DNA of 64,000 bases from Hymenobacter volaticus (GTDB taxonomy: Bacteria; Bacteroidota; Bacteroidia; Cytophagales; Hymenobacteraceae). The position numbers were made by a program, and so were the translations under genes. This document shows positions 9,568 to 18,642 of this stretch, piece by piece. The stretch is taken from assembly GCF_022921055.1 (NCBI RefSeq), contig NZ_CP095061.1, forward strand, positions 1,589,501-1,653,500. The letters are read 5' to 3'. A model generated the notes under the pieces. That model saw only the letters and a program-made list of their open reading frames with translations, did not search any database and had not been told where the DNA came from. Each line of letters begins with the position of its first letter. Within the stretch, counting starts at the first letter, position 1.

Positions 9568-10899
9568 TTACACCTGCCGTTGGCTATCCAGCCAGTGCAG
9601 AATCACCGTCATGAATTCGAAGTTGCGCTCTGGATTGGGAGCATCAGCAAGCTTTATGCTCTCTAGCTGAGTTTTCACTTTCGTGAACCCATGATCTACG
9701 TTCGGCAGGAGCTGAAACGTGGCCCACCCTGGGTGCTGCTGGTTCACGACGTCGGCAATGAGTTGGTGATCTTCGCTGTAGGAAATGTAGTCGGCCTCGC
9801 CACGCAAGGCCAGTACGTGGGTGTTAAGCTTCTTCCAGGCCGCGGCCAAATTCACGTCCTGCCACTGCTGAATGTAGGAGTAGTGTTGCGGAAACGAAAT
9901 TAACCGCGCGGCATTGGGGTAGCGAGCCAGCACCTGCGTGGGCGTTTGCTTCTCAGTAAGCAGCAAGTGTAGCGCTGCGGTATAGGTTTTCATCAGGCTG
10001 TTGATGGAGTCGTAGGGCAGCTGCTGGAGTTGGCTTTGGTTGCGCTTGTTTTGCAGCGCGTACTCGATGAAGCTGCGGCTGGCCGTGCCGTACACCACCA
10101 CGCCTTTCACTGGCTCGCCCTCTGCCACTACCGGCGCCATGATGCCCCCAATGCTGAACCCGGCAATGAAAATGTTCTGCTGGTCCACGAATGGCAGCTG
10201 TTTGATAGCCGCCAAACCTGCCTTGTAGCCGCTGGCTTCCATCTGAAAGTTCGATTCCAGGCACGGGGTGCCTTTGCTATCGCCCATACCGGTTTTGTCA
10301 ACCCGCATGGTAGCGTAGCCGTGCCGGGAAAGCGAGTCGATAATGCGGTTCGTGACGTCGCCTTGGGCTAGCGGATTATCCACCGAAAAGCAGCCTACGC
10401 CCTGAATAAACAGCACCATCGGCACCTTCTGCTGCTTGCTGCCTTTGGGCCGCGTGATGATGGTGCGCAGTTGGTTGCCGCTGGCTTGCACCGCCGAATA
10501 TTGCGCCTCATACCACGGGCTGCTTTCCGTCGGGAAAGGCTTGAACGTAACCTGCTTGCGAATTTTTTTGCCGTTGCGCAGCACCGTGAATGTGCTCTTG
10601 TCGCCGAGACGGTATTGCTTGAGCAGCCCCACGAACTGGCTCACTTCCGGTCCAAGCTCGGTCTTGTCTACCTGCACAATAATGTCGTTGGCCAGCAAAC
10701 CCGCCGCCCGTGCCGATGACTGTTCGCGCACGCCCCGCACGAAGATGCCGTTCTTGTTGGGTAGCTCATATCGCCGCTGCAAACTGTCATTGATGCCCTG
10801 CAAATTGATACCCACATACGTGCGCCGGGGCAACTCCTGCGCCGAACCGAAACGAGCAATAACAGTCAGTAAAAACAGAAAGGCAACAGCGTATTTCAT
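9568..10899 (-). CDS. Secreted PDZ-domain alpha/beta hydrolase
   Basis: 443 residues with a signal peptide (MKYAVAFLFLLTVIARFGSAQ). Residues 25-120 form a PDZ domain (TYVGINLQGI, AAGLLANDIIVQVDKTELG). Residues 140-440 are an alpha/beta hydrolase: oxyanion region IQGVGCFSVD, nucleophile Ser249 in GFSIGG, an acid in LRGEADYIS and the His in NVDHGF. Such fusions act as periplasmic esterases or peptidases; the true substrate is unknown. It sits 94 bases after the small secreted protein and downstream of the beta-barrel receptor, so these may form one export-and-processing unit. Confidence 0.85.
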   Translation of the reverse strand: MKYAVAFLFLLTVIARFGSAQELPRRTYVGINLQGINDSLQRRYELPNKNGIFVRGVREQSSARAAGLLANDIIVQVDKTELGPEVSQFVGLLKQYRLGDKSTFTVLRNGKKIRKQVTFKPFPTESSPWYEAQYSAVQASGNQLRTIITRPKGSKQQKVPMVLFIQGVGCFSVDNPLAQGDVTNRIIDSLSRHGYATMRVDKTGMGDSKGTPCLESNFQMEASGYKAGLAAIKQLPFVDQQNIFIAGFSIGGIMAPVVAEGEPVKGVVVYGTASRSFIEYALQNKRNQSQLQQLPYDSINSLMKTYTAALHLLLTEKQTPTQVLARYPNAARLISFPQHYSYIQQWQDVNLAAAWKKLNTHVLALRGEADYISYSEDHQLIADVVNQQHPGWATFQLLPNVDHGFTKVKTQLESIKLADAPNPERNFEFMTVILHWLDSQRQV

Positions 10900-10993
10900 G
10901 ATGAAAAAGAGGAAGTGGTTGTGCGAATAACTAGCCCTGGCTAGTACCGCCCAAGGGCTATGCGGGCGGCAAGGTGCAGTAGTTCAGATCAAG

Positions 10994-11320
10994 CTACTTT
11001 GCTGGCACAGTAGCGTCAGCCGCTAGTTGAGGCTCGCGTAGCACTTGCTGCAGGGCCACGTTCAGCTCGCTCATCGTGCGGGGCCTGATGAGGTTTCGTT
11101 TCAACACAAAGCGCTTTCCGACTACCTGCTTTTCGTGCAGAAGTTGGTGCTGACCGTTGTAGAAGCGCACGGTAGCTTGTTTGGGGCACGAAAGGTTGGA
11201 TACAAGGTTCCAGTAGCCCTCCCGCACAGACACCGTTGGCTGGTTTTGCGCCGATGCCAAGGTCGAACAGGAGAGCAGAAAAAGCGCGGCACCCAAGCGA
11301 ATAACAGCAGTCGTTTTCAT
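10994..11320 (-). CDS. Small secreted protein of unknown function
   Basis: 108 residues. A clear signal peptide (MKTTAVIRLGAALFLLSCSTLASAQ) precedes about 83 residues with no recognised domain; YWNLVSNLSCPKQATVRFYNGQHQLLHEKQ suggests a small beta sandwich. The cysteine in the signal region could also be a lipobox, but SPase I cleavage after ASAQ fits better. It lies between the receptor and the PDZ hydrolase on the same strand. The reading frame of the receptor appears to run through this gene only because of a frameshift, which supports treating this as a separate gene. Confidence 0.75.
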   Translation of the reverse strand: MKTTAVIRLGAALFLLSCSTLASAQNQPTVSVREGYWNLVSNLSCPKQATVRFYNGQHQLLHEKQVVGKRFVLKRNLIRPRTMSELNVALQQVLREPQLAADATVPAK

Positions 11321-11463
11321 GGTTCAACTTGCTTAAGAGGTTAGAAATCAAGTGATAAAGAGAAGCTTTCTGATAGTCTGGGCAGCAGATAGCAGTACCA
11401 GCAGGAGCGAGGCGCGGTGCGGGCTTTGCTTTAATTGAGTTGGTGGCGCGTAAGGTGCTGTGC

Positions 11464-13930
11464 CTACTGCCCGGCGCGGTTCTTTTCCTCTTCTGCCCGC
11501 CTGCGCGGCGGCGGGTGGGCGCTACTTTGTCGTTGCCGAAGCGGTAACTAAACGAGAGCGTTGCTACTCGTGAGTCGTTGCGCTGGTAGACGCGCTCAGT
11601 ATAGTTGTCGTAAGTGGAGTTAGCGCGTATTTTGCGGGTGTAGAGCAGGTCGGCCACGGCCAGCTTGATACTGCCTTTGCGCTCCCACACCGACTTCTGG
11701 ATGCCCAGAGTCAGCAGTCCGTAGGGCCGTACCATAAAGAAGCCGTAACGGTCCTTGGCTTGGTAGCGGGCATTGAGTTCGGCGCTCCAGGTTTCACTTA
11801 ACGTGAAGTTGCTATTGCTGGTGAAGTTGAAGCTGCTCCTCCCGGCATTAAGTGACGTACCAGCAATGCTGCCCACAAACTGGTTGTAGTAAAACACGCC
11901 CGTGTTGTGCATAGTCCACCACTTAGCTAGCTCCAGCGGGGCCGTGAGCGTGATGCCCACGTGCTGCTGCCGACCCAGGTTCACCGGTCGCGCCACCACC
12001 GTGCTATCCGACTCGGGCTGCACCACATGGATAATTGGCTGATCGGTGGTGCTGTAGCTCAGGCTGGCGCTGAATTTCTGCTTGTAGGTGTGCCCTAGCT
12101 CGAAATTGTAGCTGGTTTGCGGGCGCAGTTCCGGGTTGCCGGCCCCCGAAGTGGTGGGGTCGATGATGACGCGGAACGGGTTGAGCTGCCCATAGGAAGG
12201 CCGGTCGACGCGCCGGCTCACCGACAACGATACCTCGTGCCGGTCATTCAAGGTGTGCTTGAGACCCGCGCTAGGAAACAGTTGGAAATAGTTGCGCTCG
12301 AAATCTTGGTTACCGATGGTTTGGCGGCCAACTGCGGCGGTATGCTCGCCCCGCAGGCCAGCCTGCACGTTCAGTTTGCCCACCGTCTGGTTGAAGCTCA
12401 GATACGCCGCCGTGATATTCTCGTCGTACTTGAAGCGGTTGGTGCGACTTAAATCCACGGTGGTTTCGCCGTTGGTTGTTTCCATGAATTGCGCGTCGTT
12501 GTCGGAATGCACGCGGCTGGCTTTGGCCCCAGCTTCTATGCGACCCGTTTTCGAGACAGGGTGCGTGTAGTCAACTTTCGCCGATTGAATGGTTAGGTCG
12601 CCGCGTTGGTCACCGCTCAGCAACACCGTCGGCCGGCCCGACAGCTTGAAGTACGTGGTTAGATCCTGCGGCCGGCGCGAGGTGTAGCGGGCGTAGTCGG
12701 CATCGGTCGTCAGCTCGCGGCTGCCGCTTGAATCCGGCGCGAAGGTGTGCTTGAAGTTGAGGTTGGCCGCCACGTTGGGCGAGTTGAACCCGCGCACTGA
12801 AACAGCTCGGTAAGAGTCCGAAAGGTTGCCAGTTTCGTCGAACAGCGAAGTGTAGGTGCTGCTTTCCCGCAGCGGGGCTTGGTTGTCGAGGCCGCTTACC
12901 ACCGCGCCTAGCACCGTCCTTTCGCCCAGGTTATAGTCGGCACCCGCTTTCCAAGTGTGCGAGCGGATGCTGACGTTCTGCGTGCTGACCTGGGAGATGC
13001 TGCCGGTTAACGTTCGCTCTTGCTCTTGGCCCTGGTAGAAGCGCCGGCTGATGTTCAACTTCTCCACGCCATTCCGATCCGCATAGGCGTAGGAGCCAAA
13101 CAGATTCAGGTTTTTGTGCCGATGATTCAGCGTCAGCCCCGACGTGAACTTTCCGTACTGGCTGCGGCCGTAGCTGGCATTCAGGGTGCCGTTGGTGCCT
13201 TGGCGCTGGTCTTTCTTGAGGTTGATAGCAATAATACCCGCGCTGCCCTGCGCTTCGTACTTAGCGGGCGGGTTGGTAATCAGCTCGATGTTTTTAAGCT
13301 GCTCGGCGGGTAGGGCGCGCAGGTAGTCAGCCAGTTCCGTTCCTGTCATGGGCTGGCGCTTGCCGTCAATCAGCACCAGTACGCCTTGCTTGCCCCCAAC
13401 GACAAATTGTTGTTGCTGTCCACGGTCACGCCGGGCGAACGGGTGAGGACGTCGAGCGAGCTGTTGCCGGCGGCCAGCGTGCTGCCTTCCACATTCACTA
13501 CCGTACGGTCGGCGAGGCGCTCGAACATCGGGCGCTGGCCCACCACCGTTACCTCTTTCAGAGCCGTAGCGCCGCTAGCGGGTAGTGTAAGCGGCGGCAG
13601 CGTCACGGCCTCTGTTGCTACATCGAACGGCTTGCTCCACTGCCGCACAAACCCCACCTGCGACGCCGATACCAAGTAGTGGCCGGCCGTAGCCTGCGCC
13701 AAACGAAACGCGCCTTTGTCGTCGCTGAATTCGGTTGCAACTACCGTTGAGTCGGTAGCGCGGTGCAGCGTGATGGTCGCAAATTCGAGGGGTGCGCCCG
13801 CAGCGGTGCGCACGTTGCCCACAATACTAGGGTGGCTTTGGGCGTGGACTGCGCTGCCCGCCGCCAGCAAAAACAAAGTTAAGCTCCAGCCTGAGGTCGA
13901 TGAGAAGCGAGAAAGTAGCAGAGGGTTCAT
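11464..13930 (-). CDS. Outer-membrane beta-barrel receptor family protein with plug-like region (two frameshifts)
   Basis: About 822 residues after repair. Order: signal peptide (LTLFLLAAGSAVHAQ), a carboxypeptidase-regulatory-like beta domain (SIVGNVRTAAGAPLEFATITLHR), a TonB plug-like segment (LKEVTVVGQRPMFERLADRTVVNVEGS, VLVLIDGKRQPMTG, IELITNPPAKYEAQGSAGI), then a long barrel ending LSFSYRFGNDK, as in the OMP_b-brl_3 group. These sit in the outer membrane; the ligand is unknown. One base is lost in the C run 13393-13397 (repair gives LSLGGKQGVLVLIDG). A second loss near 11495-11501 makes the frame run on into the next gene; repair gives RAGGAEEEKNRAGQ and a stop at 11464. The second repair is less certain than the first. 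Confidence 0.82.
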
Positions 13931-14250
13931 AGCAGTTGGCTGGTAGTTGGGTTTGCCAAGAAGACTTAGACAGTAGTCGGGCGGCGCCTCACACCTGCGT
14001 TATGATAGGCCGTTTTCACTGTTCTCGCTGCTGACTGTTGTAAAAGTATTGGGCACTCCCACGGCCGGAAACCACTTCCTGCATGAACTGAGAAAAGCGC
14101 TGCTTGAATTGTAGAATCTCTATTCTTAAAGTATTCAGAAAATCCTATGCAAACAGCATAGCTTGGTGTCTGCTTGTTGAAGCGCAGTGATTACTTCGAG
14201 TCTACTGGCTCTATCTGGAGCTATTTAGGTATTCAGAGCAGTATGCACCA
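13931..14250. promoter_or_regulatory. Intergenic region upstream of the beta-barrel receptor gene
   Basis: About 320 bases between the receptor start (13930) and the LytTR terminator. It should hold the receptor promoter, and, if the neighbouring LytTR protein acts locally, its binding site. I could not place either by eye. Confidence 0.3.
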
Positions 14251-14282
14251 ACAAAGAAGTCCGCGCTAGCGGACTTCTTTGT
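14251..14282 (-). terminator. Rho-independent terminator of the LytS/LytTR operon
   Basis: Perfect 14-bp stem ACAAAGAAGTCCGC / GCGGACTTCTTTGT with a 4-base loop, 41 bases after the LytTR stop. Confidence 0.85.
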
Positions 14283-14323
14283 AGCCATACAAATGGCTGG
14301 TTTCTTTAAGAGAAAGAGGGAGC

Positions 14324-15100
14324 TTATTTGCCCATCCAGGTTTTGAAAGGCGTCAGCTTTTCCCGGCTTACAATCACCTCTTTATCGATGGTGGGTTTGA
14401 GCTGCAACGCCAGCCGGTTGCCGAAGTAGGGTTGAATCTGCTCTACGCTGTCGATAGCCACCAGAAACGAACGGCTGATGCGGAAAAAACGGGCTGGATC
14501 GAGCATGGCTTCTAGCTCATCGAGCGTGTAGTCTACGGCCATTTTCTTGCCATCGAAAGTTCTAAACAGGTTCAGCCGTTCGTCGCTGTAGAAGTAGGCA
14601 ATCTGCGGCGTCTCAATGGAAACCAGCTTTTGCGCGTACTGCACCAAAAACCGCTGGCGGTACTCCTTGGGTTGCAGCTGCTGCAACTCCCGAATCAGGC
14701 TGCTCACATTCATTGCTGGCTCGGTTGTGGGGCCTTGGTACAAGGCTTTCACCTGCGTATACTTGTCGAGGGCTGCCCGCAGTTCGTCTTTCTGAATGGG
14801 CTTGAGCAAATAGTCAATGCTGTTGACCTTGAAGGCCTTGATGGCGTATTCGTCGTAGGAAGTGGTAAACACAACCGTGCTTTTTACCTCGGTTTCCTCG
14901 AATATTTGGAAGCTCTGGCCATCGGCTAGCTCAATGTCCATCAAAATCAGTTCCGGAGCCGGGTGGGCATTCAGCCAGTTCACTGTTTCGCGGATGCTGC
15001 CCGCCACACCTACTACTTCGGCCGTGGGCTCTACGGAAGCCAAAGTCCGGGTAAGCTTCTTAACGGCCATTTCTTCGTCTTCGACGATCAGGATTTTCAT
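14324..15100 (-). CDS. LytTR-family response regulator
   Basis: 258 residues. An N-terminal receiver (MKILIVEDEE; phospho-acceptor Asp55 in LILMDIELADG; Thr in VFTTSYDEY; Lys in DYLLKPI) is joined to a C-terminal LytTR DNA-binding domain (RFLVQYAQKLVSIETPQIAYFYSDERLNLFRTFDGKKMAVDYTL, FFRISRSFLVAIDSVEQIQPYFGNRLALQL). These proteins bind direct-repeat sites upstream of target genes. Its gene begins 38 bases after the partner histidine kinase, so the two form an operon. Target genes are unknown; the adjacent beta-barrel receptor is a candidate. Confidence 0.95.
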   Translation of the reverse strand: MKILIVEDEEMAVKKLTRTLASVEPTAEVVGVAGSIRETVNWLNAHPAPELILMDIELADGQSFQIFEETEVKSTVVFTTSYDEYAIKAFKVNSIDYLLKPIQKDELRAALDKYTQVKALYQGPTTEPAMNVSSLIRELQQLQPKEYRQRFLVQYAQKLVSIETPQIAYFYSDERLNLFRTFDGKKMAVDYTLDELEAMLDPARFFRISRSFLVAIDSVEQIQPYFGNRLALQLKPTIDKEVIVSREKLTPFKTWMGK

Positions 15101-15138
15101 AAGGAGAGACTCCGAGAAAGGAGCAGCAAAGTAGAGAG

Positions 15139-16197
15139 TTAGTGACTCGGCTGAATAAGGGGAATCGTGACCAGAAATTCGGTTTCGGTCTGCTGAACTT
15201 TGATGTCGGGCTGCTTGAGCAAGCTGAATTTGCTGGCAATGTTGCTAAGCCCAACTTGGTTGGAAGCCACTTTCTGTACCTTTTTCTGCAGGTTATTTTT
15301 CACCGTCAGCTGCCCGTTGTTCTGGGTGCTGATGTGCACCGTAAGGGGGTGGTCTTTATGGATGACGTTGTGCTTCACTGCGTTTTCTACCAGTAGCTGC
15401 AAGGTTAAGGAGGGCAGCAGGCGTTGCTCGTCGCTTGGCTCAATAGCTAGGTTTAGGTGCAGACTGTCGCCGTAGCGGGTTTTAAGCAAGTGGAAATACG
15501 AGCGGATGAACTGCAGTTCCGTGGCTAGGTTGGTTAGCTCGTTTTCGTTGTTGCGCAGCAAGTAGCGGTACACCTTGCACATCTCATCCAAAAATTCTTC
15601 GGCCTTCTCGGCATCCTCGCTGATGAGGTAGGAAAGGGTATTGAGGCTATTGAATAGAAAGTGTGGATTGACTTGCTGTTTGAGGCTGTCGAGCTGGGTT
15701 TGCAGGTTTTCTTTCTTAAGCTGCTCGGTTTCTCTTTCTGCTTGCAGCAGCCGCGAGAAATAATACACGGCCTCTTGAATGCCCGTAATGAGGAAGGTGA
15801 TAATGAGGCCACTCTGAATAGTTTGCAGATAGGCGGCTCTCGAATACGGCGCGTGGAAGTTGGTTACATCAACGAGCCACATCATCGCCCAGTCTTGCAG
15901 TATATTGAACGCCCAGCACAACGGGATTACAAATAGCAGCCGCGTTCGGACCTGTTTCAGCAAAGGAAACCGGCGTTGAAAATGCATGATGATCCAGCGG
16001 TCAACCTCCCACGTAATGGCGGAATTAATCAACGATTCCGAAAGGATTTTGGCCGTTTGAACACTAAACGGGTGCTCATACGCTTTGTAGGCATACCCCG
16101 TCAATAGCACGAATAAGGTGATGCCACCGACTCGGATCCACCGATCATCTAATTGTTCTGCAGGTTGCGCTGGCATGAAGAGAAGCTTGTTTACCAA
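15139..16197 (-). CDS. LytS-type sensor histidine kinase
   Basis: 352 residues. The first 150 hold about four hydrophobic segments (ITLFVLLTGYAYKAY, LLFVIPLCWAFNILQDWAMMWLV, LIITFLITGIQEAVYYF), then a short coiled coil (QAERETEQLKKENLQTQLDSLKQQ). The kinase core is of the His_kinase (PF06580) type: phospho-acceptor His in NPHFLFNSLNTLSYLI, N-box LLVENAVKHNVIHKDH, and a weak G region (VGLSNIASKFSLL). It phosphorylates the LytTR regulator encoded just downstream. No extracellular sensor domain is visible, so it probably senses within the membrane. ATG is at 16197. Confidence 0.93.
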   Translation of the reverse strand: MVNKLLFMPAQPAEQLDDRWIRVGGITLFVLLTGYAYKAYEHPFSVQTAKILSESLINSAITWEVDRWIIMHFQRRFPLLKQVRTRLLFVIPLCWAFNILQDWAMMWLVDVTNFHAPYSRAAYLQTIQSGLIITFLITGIQEAVYYFSRLLQAERETEQLKKENLQTQLDSLKQQVNPHFLFNSLNTLSYLISEDAEKAEEFLDEMCKVYRYLLRNNENELTNLATELQFIRSYFHLLKTRYGDSLHLNLAIEPSDEQRLLPSLTLQLLVENAVKHNVIHKDHPLTVHISTQNNGQLTVKNNLQKKVQKVASNQVGLSNIASKFSLLKQPDIKVQQTETEFLVTIPLIQPSH

Positions 16198-16587
16198 ATA
16201 TAAACTTCCAGCTAAGCTAGCCCAAAGCTAATCCCACCCGATTTGGCAGAACCAGGGGTTGAATTGAGGAAAAACGTGAGTTAATGGTTGGCCGCTTCAA
16301 CACCCTGCTCCAGTAGCGCGGTCGTTTCCACTTAAAGGTTGTGCGAAGCGCTTTATTAGGGTACTGCTGCTTTTCGTGCCTCTTGCTTGGCTAGTAAGCA
16401 TTGCGGTTGAAGCACCGAAAAAGAGAGTTGGGACAGTGCTTTCCTCAACTCGTTATTTTCTGTTTTCCGCAGGTGTCTTTCGTCAAGATCTTGGCGCACC
16501 AAACCAAATCTGCGGCTTGGCCGGGCTGCCATGCGCAACTGTTGTAGCTCGGCGCCTTGCCAGCGTGCCCACTTCAGTTTTCATTTT
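16198..16587. promoter_or_regulatory. Divergent intergenic region (kinase / NTF2-like gene)
   Basis: 390 bases between two divergent starts. It must carry both promoters; no confident motif, repeat or small gene was found. Confidence 0.3.
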
Positions 16588-17463
16588 ATGTACAAGCCCG
16601 TTTCTCTGTTGCTTTTTGCAGCCATCGGCTATCTGAGCGGGCCGCCGGCCCGCACCACCGACACCCGCCCGTCAGCGTATTGGACTTTGGTGTTGGCAGA
16701 GCGCAACTTTGCTGAATTCACTGGTAAGCACGGTATTAAAGCCGGATTCACGCGCTACTTAGCGGATGAAGCGTTGGTTGTGGTAAGGGGCCGATACCAG
16801 CTCGGTAAGCCGTTGTACGAGAAGATGGCCGACCAACCGAGCGTGCTTTCCTGGTGGCCCGTGTACGCTGACATAGCTGCTTCCGGTGATTTTGGCTACA
16901 CTACGGGGCCTTTCGAGGTAAGGCCTCAGGCAACTACTGATGCGCCGGTGGCTTTTGGGCAGTTTACTAGCGTCTGGCGCAAAACCAGCACTGGAGAGTG
17001 GAAAGTGTTGGCCGATGTAGGCATCACGCATCCTGCTCCCAATCAGCCAGCGGCAGCTACCTTACATGAGCCCTCTGTCACAAGAAAAAAGTTCTTAGCC
17101 GCTACCGACACAGCTACTAGTCAAAAAGAGTTGTTGGGTCTGGAGGCCGATATAGCGCAGGTGGCTGGTTCTCGATCGTTGGGAGCTGCTTACCGCCAAG
17201 TGCTAGCGCCCACCGAAGCAGTGCGACTGTATCGAACGGGTAGTCAGCCGTACGTGGGGCCAACTGCTATACCATTTGCGGCCAGCCAAACTGCGCGGGC
17301 CACCTATACTTCCGTAAAAGCAGTAGCAGCTGCATCCAACGACTTAGGCTTTACCTATGGCTATGCCCAGTACCAGCAGCAAAGCGGCCCTTTTCTGCGC
17401 ATCTGGAGACGGGACGCAAACTGCGTGTGGAAATTAGTACACGAAGTAATGGACTTGCACTAG
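16588..17463 (+). CDS. Secreted protein with two NTF2-like (SnoaL/DUF4440) domains
   Basis: 291 residues from ATG 16588, chosen because it starts a signal peptide (MYKPVSLLLFAAIGYLSGPPA). Two cone-shaped NTF2-like repeats follow. The first covers about residues 35-150 (WTLVLAERNFAEFTGKHGIKAGFTRYLADEALVV, GYTTGPFEVR, GQFTSVWRKTSTGEWKVLADVG). The second covers about 165-290 (DLGFTYGYAQYQ, FLRIWRRDANCVWKLVHEV). Both share the GFxYG..W(R)K..G.WK pattern of DUF4440 proteins. Such domains bind small ligands or act as hydrolases or isomerases; nothing shows which. Divergent from the LytS kinase gene. Confidence 0.8.
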   Translation: MYKPVSLLLFAAIGYLSGPPARTTDTRPSAYWTLVLAERNFAEFTGKHGIKAGFTRYLADEALVVVRGRYQLGKPLYEKMADQPSVLSWWPVYADIAASGDFGYTTGPFEVRPQATTDAPVAFGQFTSVWRKTSTGEWKVLADVGITHPAPNQPAAATLHEPSVTRKKFLAATDTATSQKELLGLEADIAQVAGSRSLGAAYRQVLAPTEAVRLYRTGSQPYVGPTAIPFAASQTARATYTSVKAVAAASNDLGFTYGYAQYQQQSGPFLRIWRRDANCVWKLVHEVMDLH

Positions 17464-17667
17464 CCAACAAACCAGCAAATTGCTTTCACAGTAATGCTGG
17501 CGTCACTGCTCATATACAGTTCAGGGCACTGTGCGCTTATTGCTTCTCTTGTCCTTGCTTCGGAAGGCTATAGGCTACTGGATTGATCAGTGTCAGATAC
17601 TCTAAAGAGGATAAATAATGCCTTCCCATGGCTAATTGACATCAAAAAGAGTTGCACTATCATGTAG

Positions 17668-17766
17668 TAGCTATTCATTTAACGAAGTGTGCCATCCGAG
17701 AAGTGAGAAACTGGTTTACAGTTTTGCTCGCTCCTCGGATGGCACACTTCGTTAAATGAATAGCTA
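17668..17766. repeat. 99-base element with 33-bp perfect inverted repeat
   Basis: The arms 17668-17700 and 17734-17766 are perfect reverse complements over 33 bases (outer TAGCTATTCATTTAACGAAG). The 33-base centre contains a second small stem (AAACTG/CAGTTT around GTTTA). It lies in a non-coding stretch, 200 bases after the NTF2-like gene. The first half of this gap, 17464-17667, holds nothing else. It could be a terminator, a MITE-like element or a hairpin RNA. Confidence 0.85.
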
Positions 17767-17937
17767 GTAATTTCTGTTTAAAAGTTACTTCATAGTAAAC
17801 CTGCGTTTGCAAGCCGCCCTATTGATACCTAAAGCAAGGTTACCTAAGAGGTAAGCTAAAACCCATTTTGTATGTCGTCCAACCTAACTATCAAGACCCA
17901 CCAAGCATTTGCGATAAGTAAAGCATTATATCACTGC

Positions 17938-17972
17938 TAACCCTCGTGGCCCAAAGCAAGCCACGAGGGTTA
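17938..17972 (-). terminator. Terminator-like hairpin
   Basis: Perfect 13-bp stem TAACCCTCGTGGC / GCCACGAGGGTTA, 12 bases past the stop of the small minus-strand frame at 17985. It supports that frame being a real transcription unit. Confidence 0.7.
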
Positions 17973-17984
17973 AAGCAACACTAA

Positions 17985-18194
17985 TTAGTTTTCATTTAAA
18001 GCGGAGGATGGGTAGCCACTTCGCTCTAAGGCTTCTCTGTCGAGTTGCAAATGGGTTGGCGAGAAGACAACACGCCAGCCTTTATAGTTAGTTGAGGAAT
18101 TATTGAGTTTGCGCAAACCACGGCTGGCAAACACACTTTCAGATCTACGCCATGTAGACATTAAACGAAAAAAGAGGGGATCAGGCAGCTTCAT
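17985..18194 (-). CDS. Small hypothetical protein
   Basis: 69 residues, basic, no signal peptide or known motif (MKLPDPLFFRLMSTWRRSES...). Not recognised. Support is indirect: it begins with ATG, keeps an uneven but plausible composition, and is followed at 12 bases by a strong hairpin terminator on its own strand. The region around it is otherwise non-coding. It could be chance. Confidence 0.4.
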   Translation of the reverse strand: MKLPDPLFFRLMSTWRRSESVFASRGLRKLNNSSTNYKGWRVVFSPTHLQLDREALERSGYPSSALNEN

Positions 18195-18420
18195 TGGATA
18201 TGAGTCGATAAGATTGGGAATAGGAGGGTAGTGCTCTCTTCAAGGTGAAAAGACTCGCGCGGGCTACTCACTTGATTGCGTACGAATTGAAGCTGAATCA
18301 CCAGTTCTAAGGTTTGGCAGAGTTATTAGCCAACCTAAAAAGTATAGTGGAACCTTACTAGCACACAGCACATGTCTGACAAAGAGTCGTCGAGACCGAG
18401 TACACTAGAAAGCACAACAA

Positions 18421-18607
18421 TAGGTTTAGAGGTCTCCCATGGGGGATGGGAAATACAGCTCTAAGCAACGAAGTGGGTATACACCCTCCTTACATGATTT
18501 GCAACGCCCTGTGTTCGGCTCACTGCCGAAATGGACGTGGATTAAACCCAGCACGCAATACTGGGGCGCAGACAAATGTCTGCGGCGGTGCCGCAGGGAC
18601 ATAACCT
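18421..18607 (+). ncRNA. Candidate structured RNA (6S-like?)
   Basis: About 187 bases of GC-rich, coding-free sequence in an AT-rich gap. The ends can pair (TAGGTT at 18421-18426 with AACCTA at the 3' end, then GTCTCCC with GGGAC). Inside are several strong hairpins: TTCGGC/GCCGAA (around 18514), CCCAG/CTGGG (around 18547), GCAGACA/TGTCTGC (18568-18583) and GCGGC/GCCGC. The 3' strand contains CTGCGGCGG, a string also present in the 3' part of E. coli 6S RNA; this is weak evidence. A further hairpin (CTCGG..CCGAG, 18614-18642) follows on the + side. Strand and family are uncertain; no SRP, RNase P or tmRNA signature was found. Confidence 0.4.
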
Positions 18608-18642
18608 AGAAAGCTCGGCATATATATTATATACCGACCGAG

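Noticed and set aside
11016..11463. Extension of the beta-barrel receptor to 11016
   Set aside because: Past RFGNDKVAPTRRRAG the translation loses barrel character and overlaps a signal-peptide protein in another frame; a single-base loss near 11495-11501 explains it.
16356..16538. 60-codon minus-strand frame before the NTF2-like gene
   Set aside because: Lies in the divergent promoter region, composition not protein-like, no support.
18421..18607. Identification as SRP RNA, RNase P RNA, tmRNA or a cobalamin/TPP riboswitch
   Set aside because: The conserved core strings of these classes are absent.
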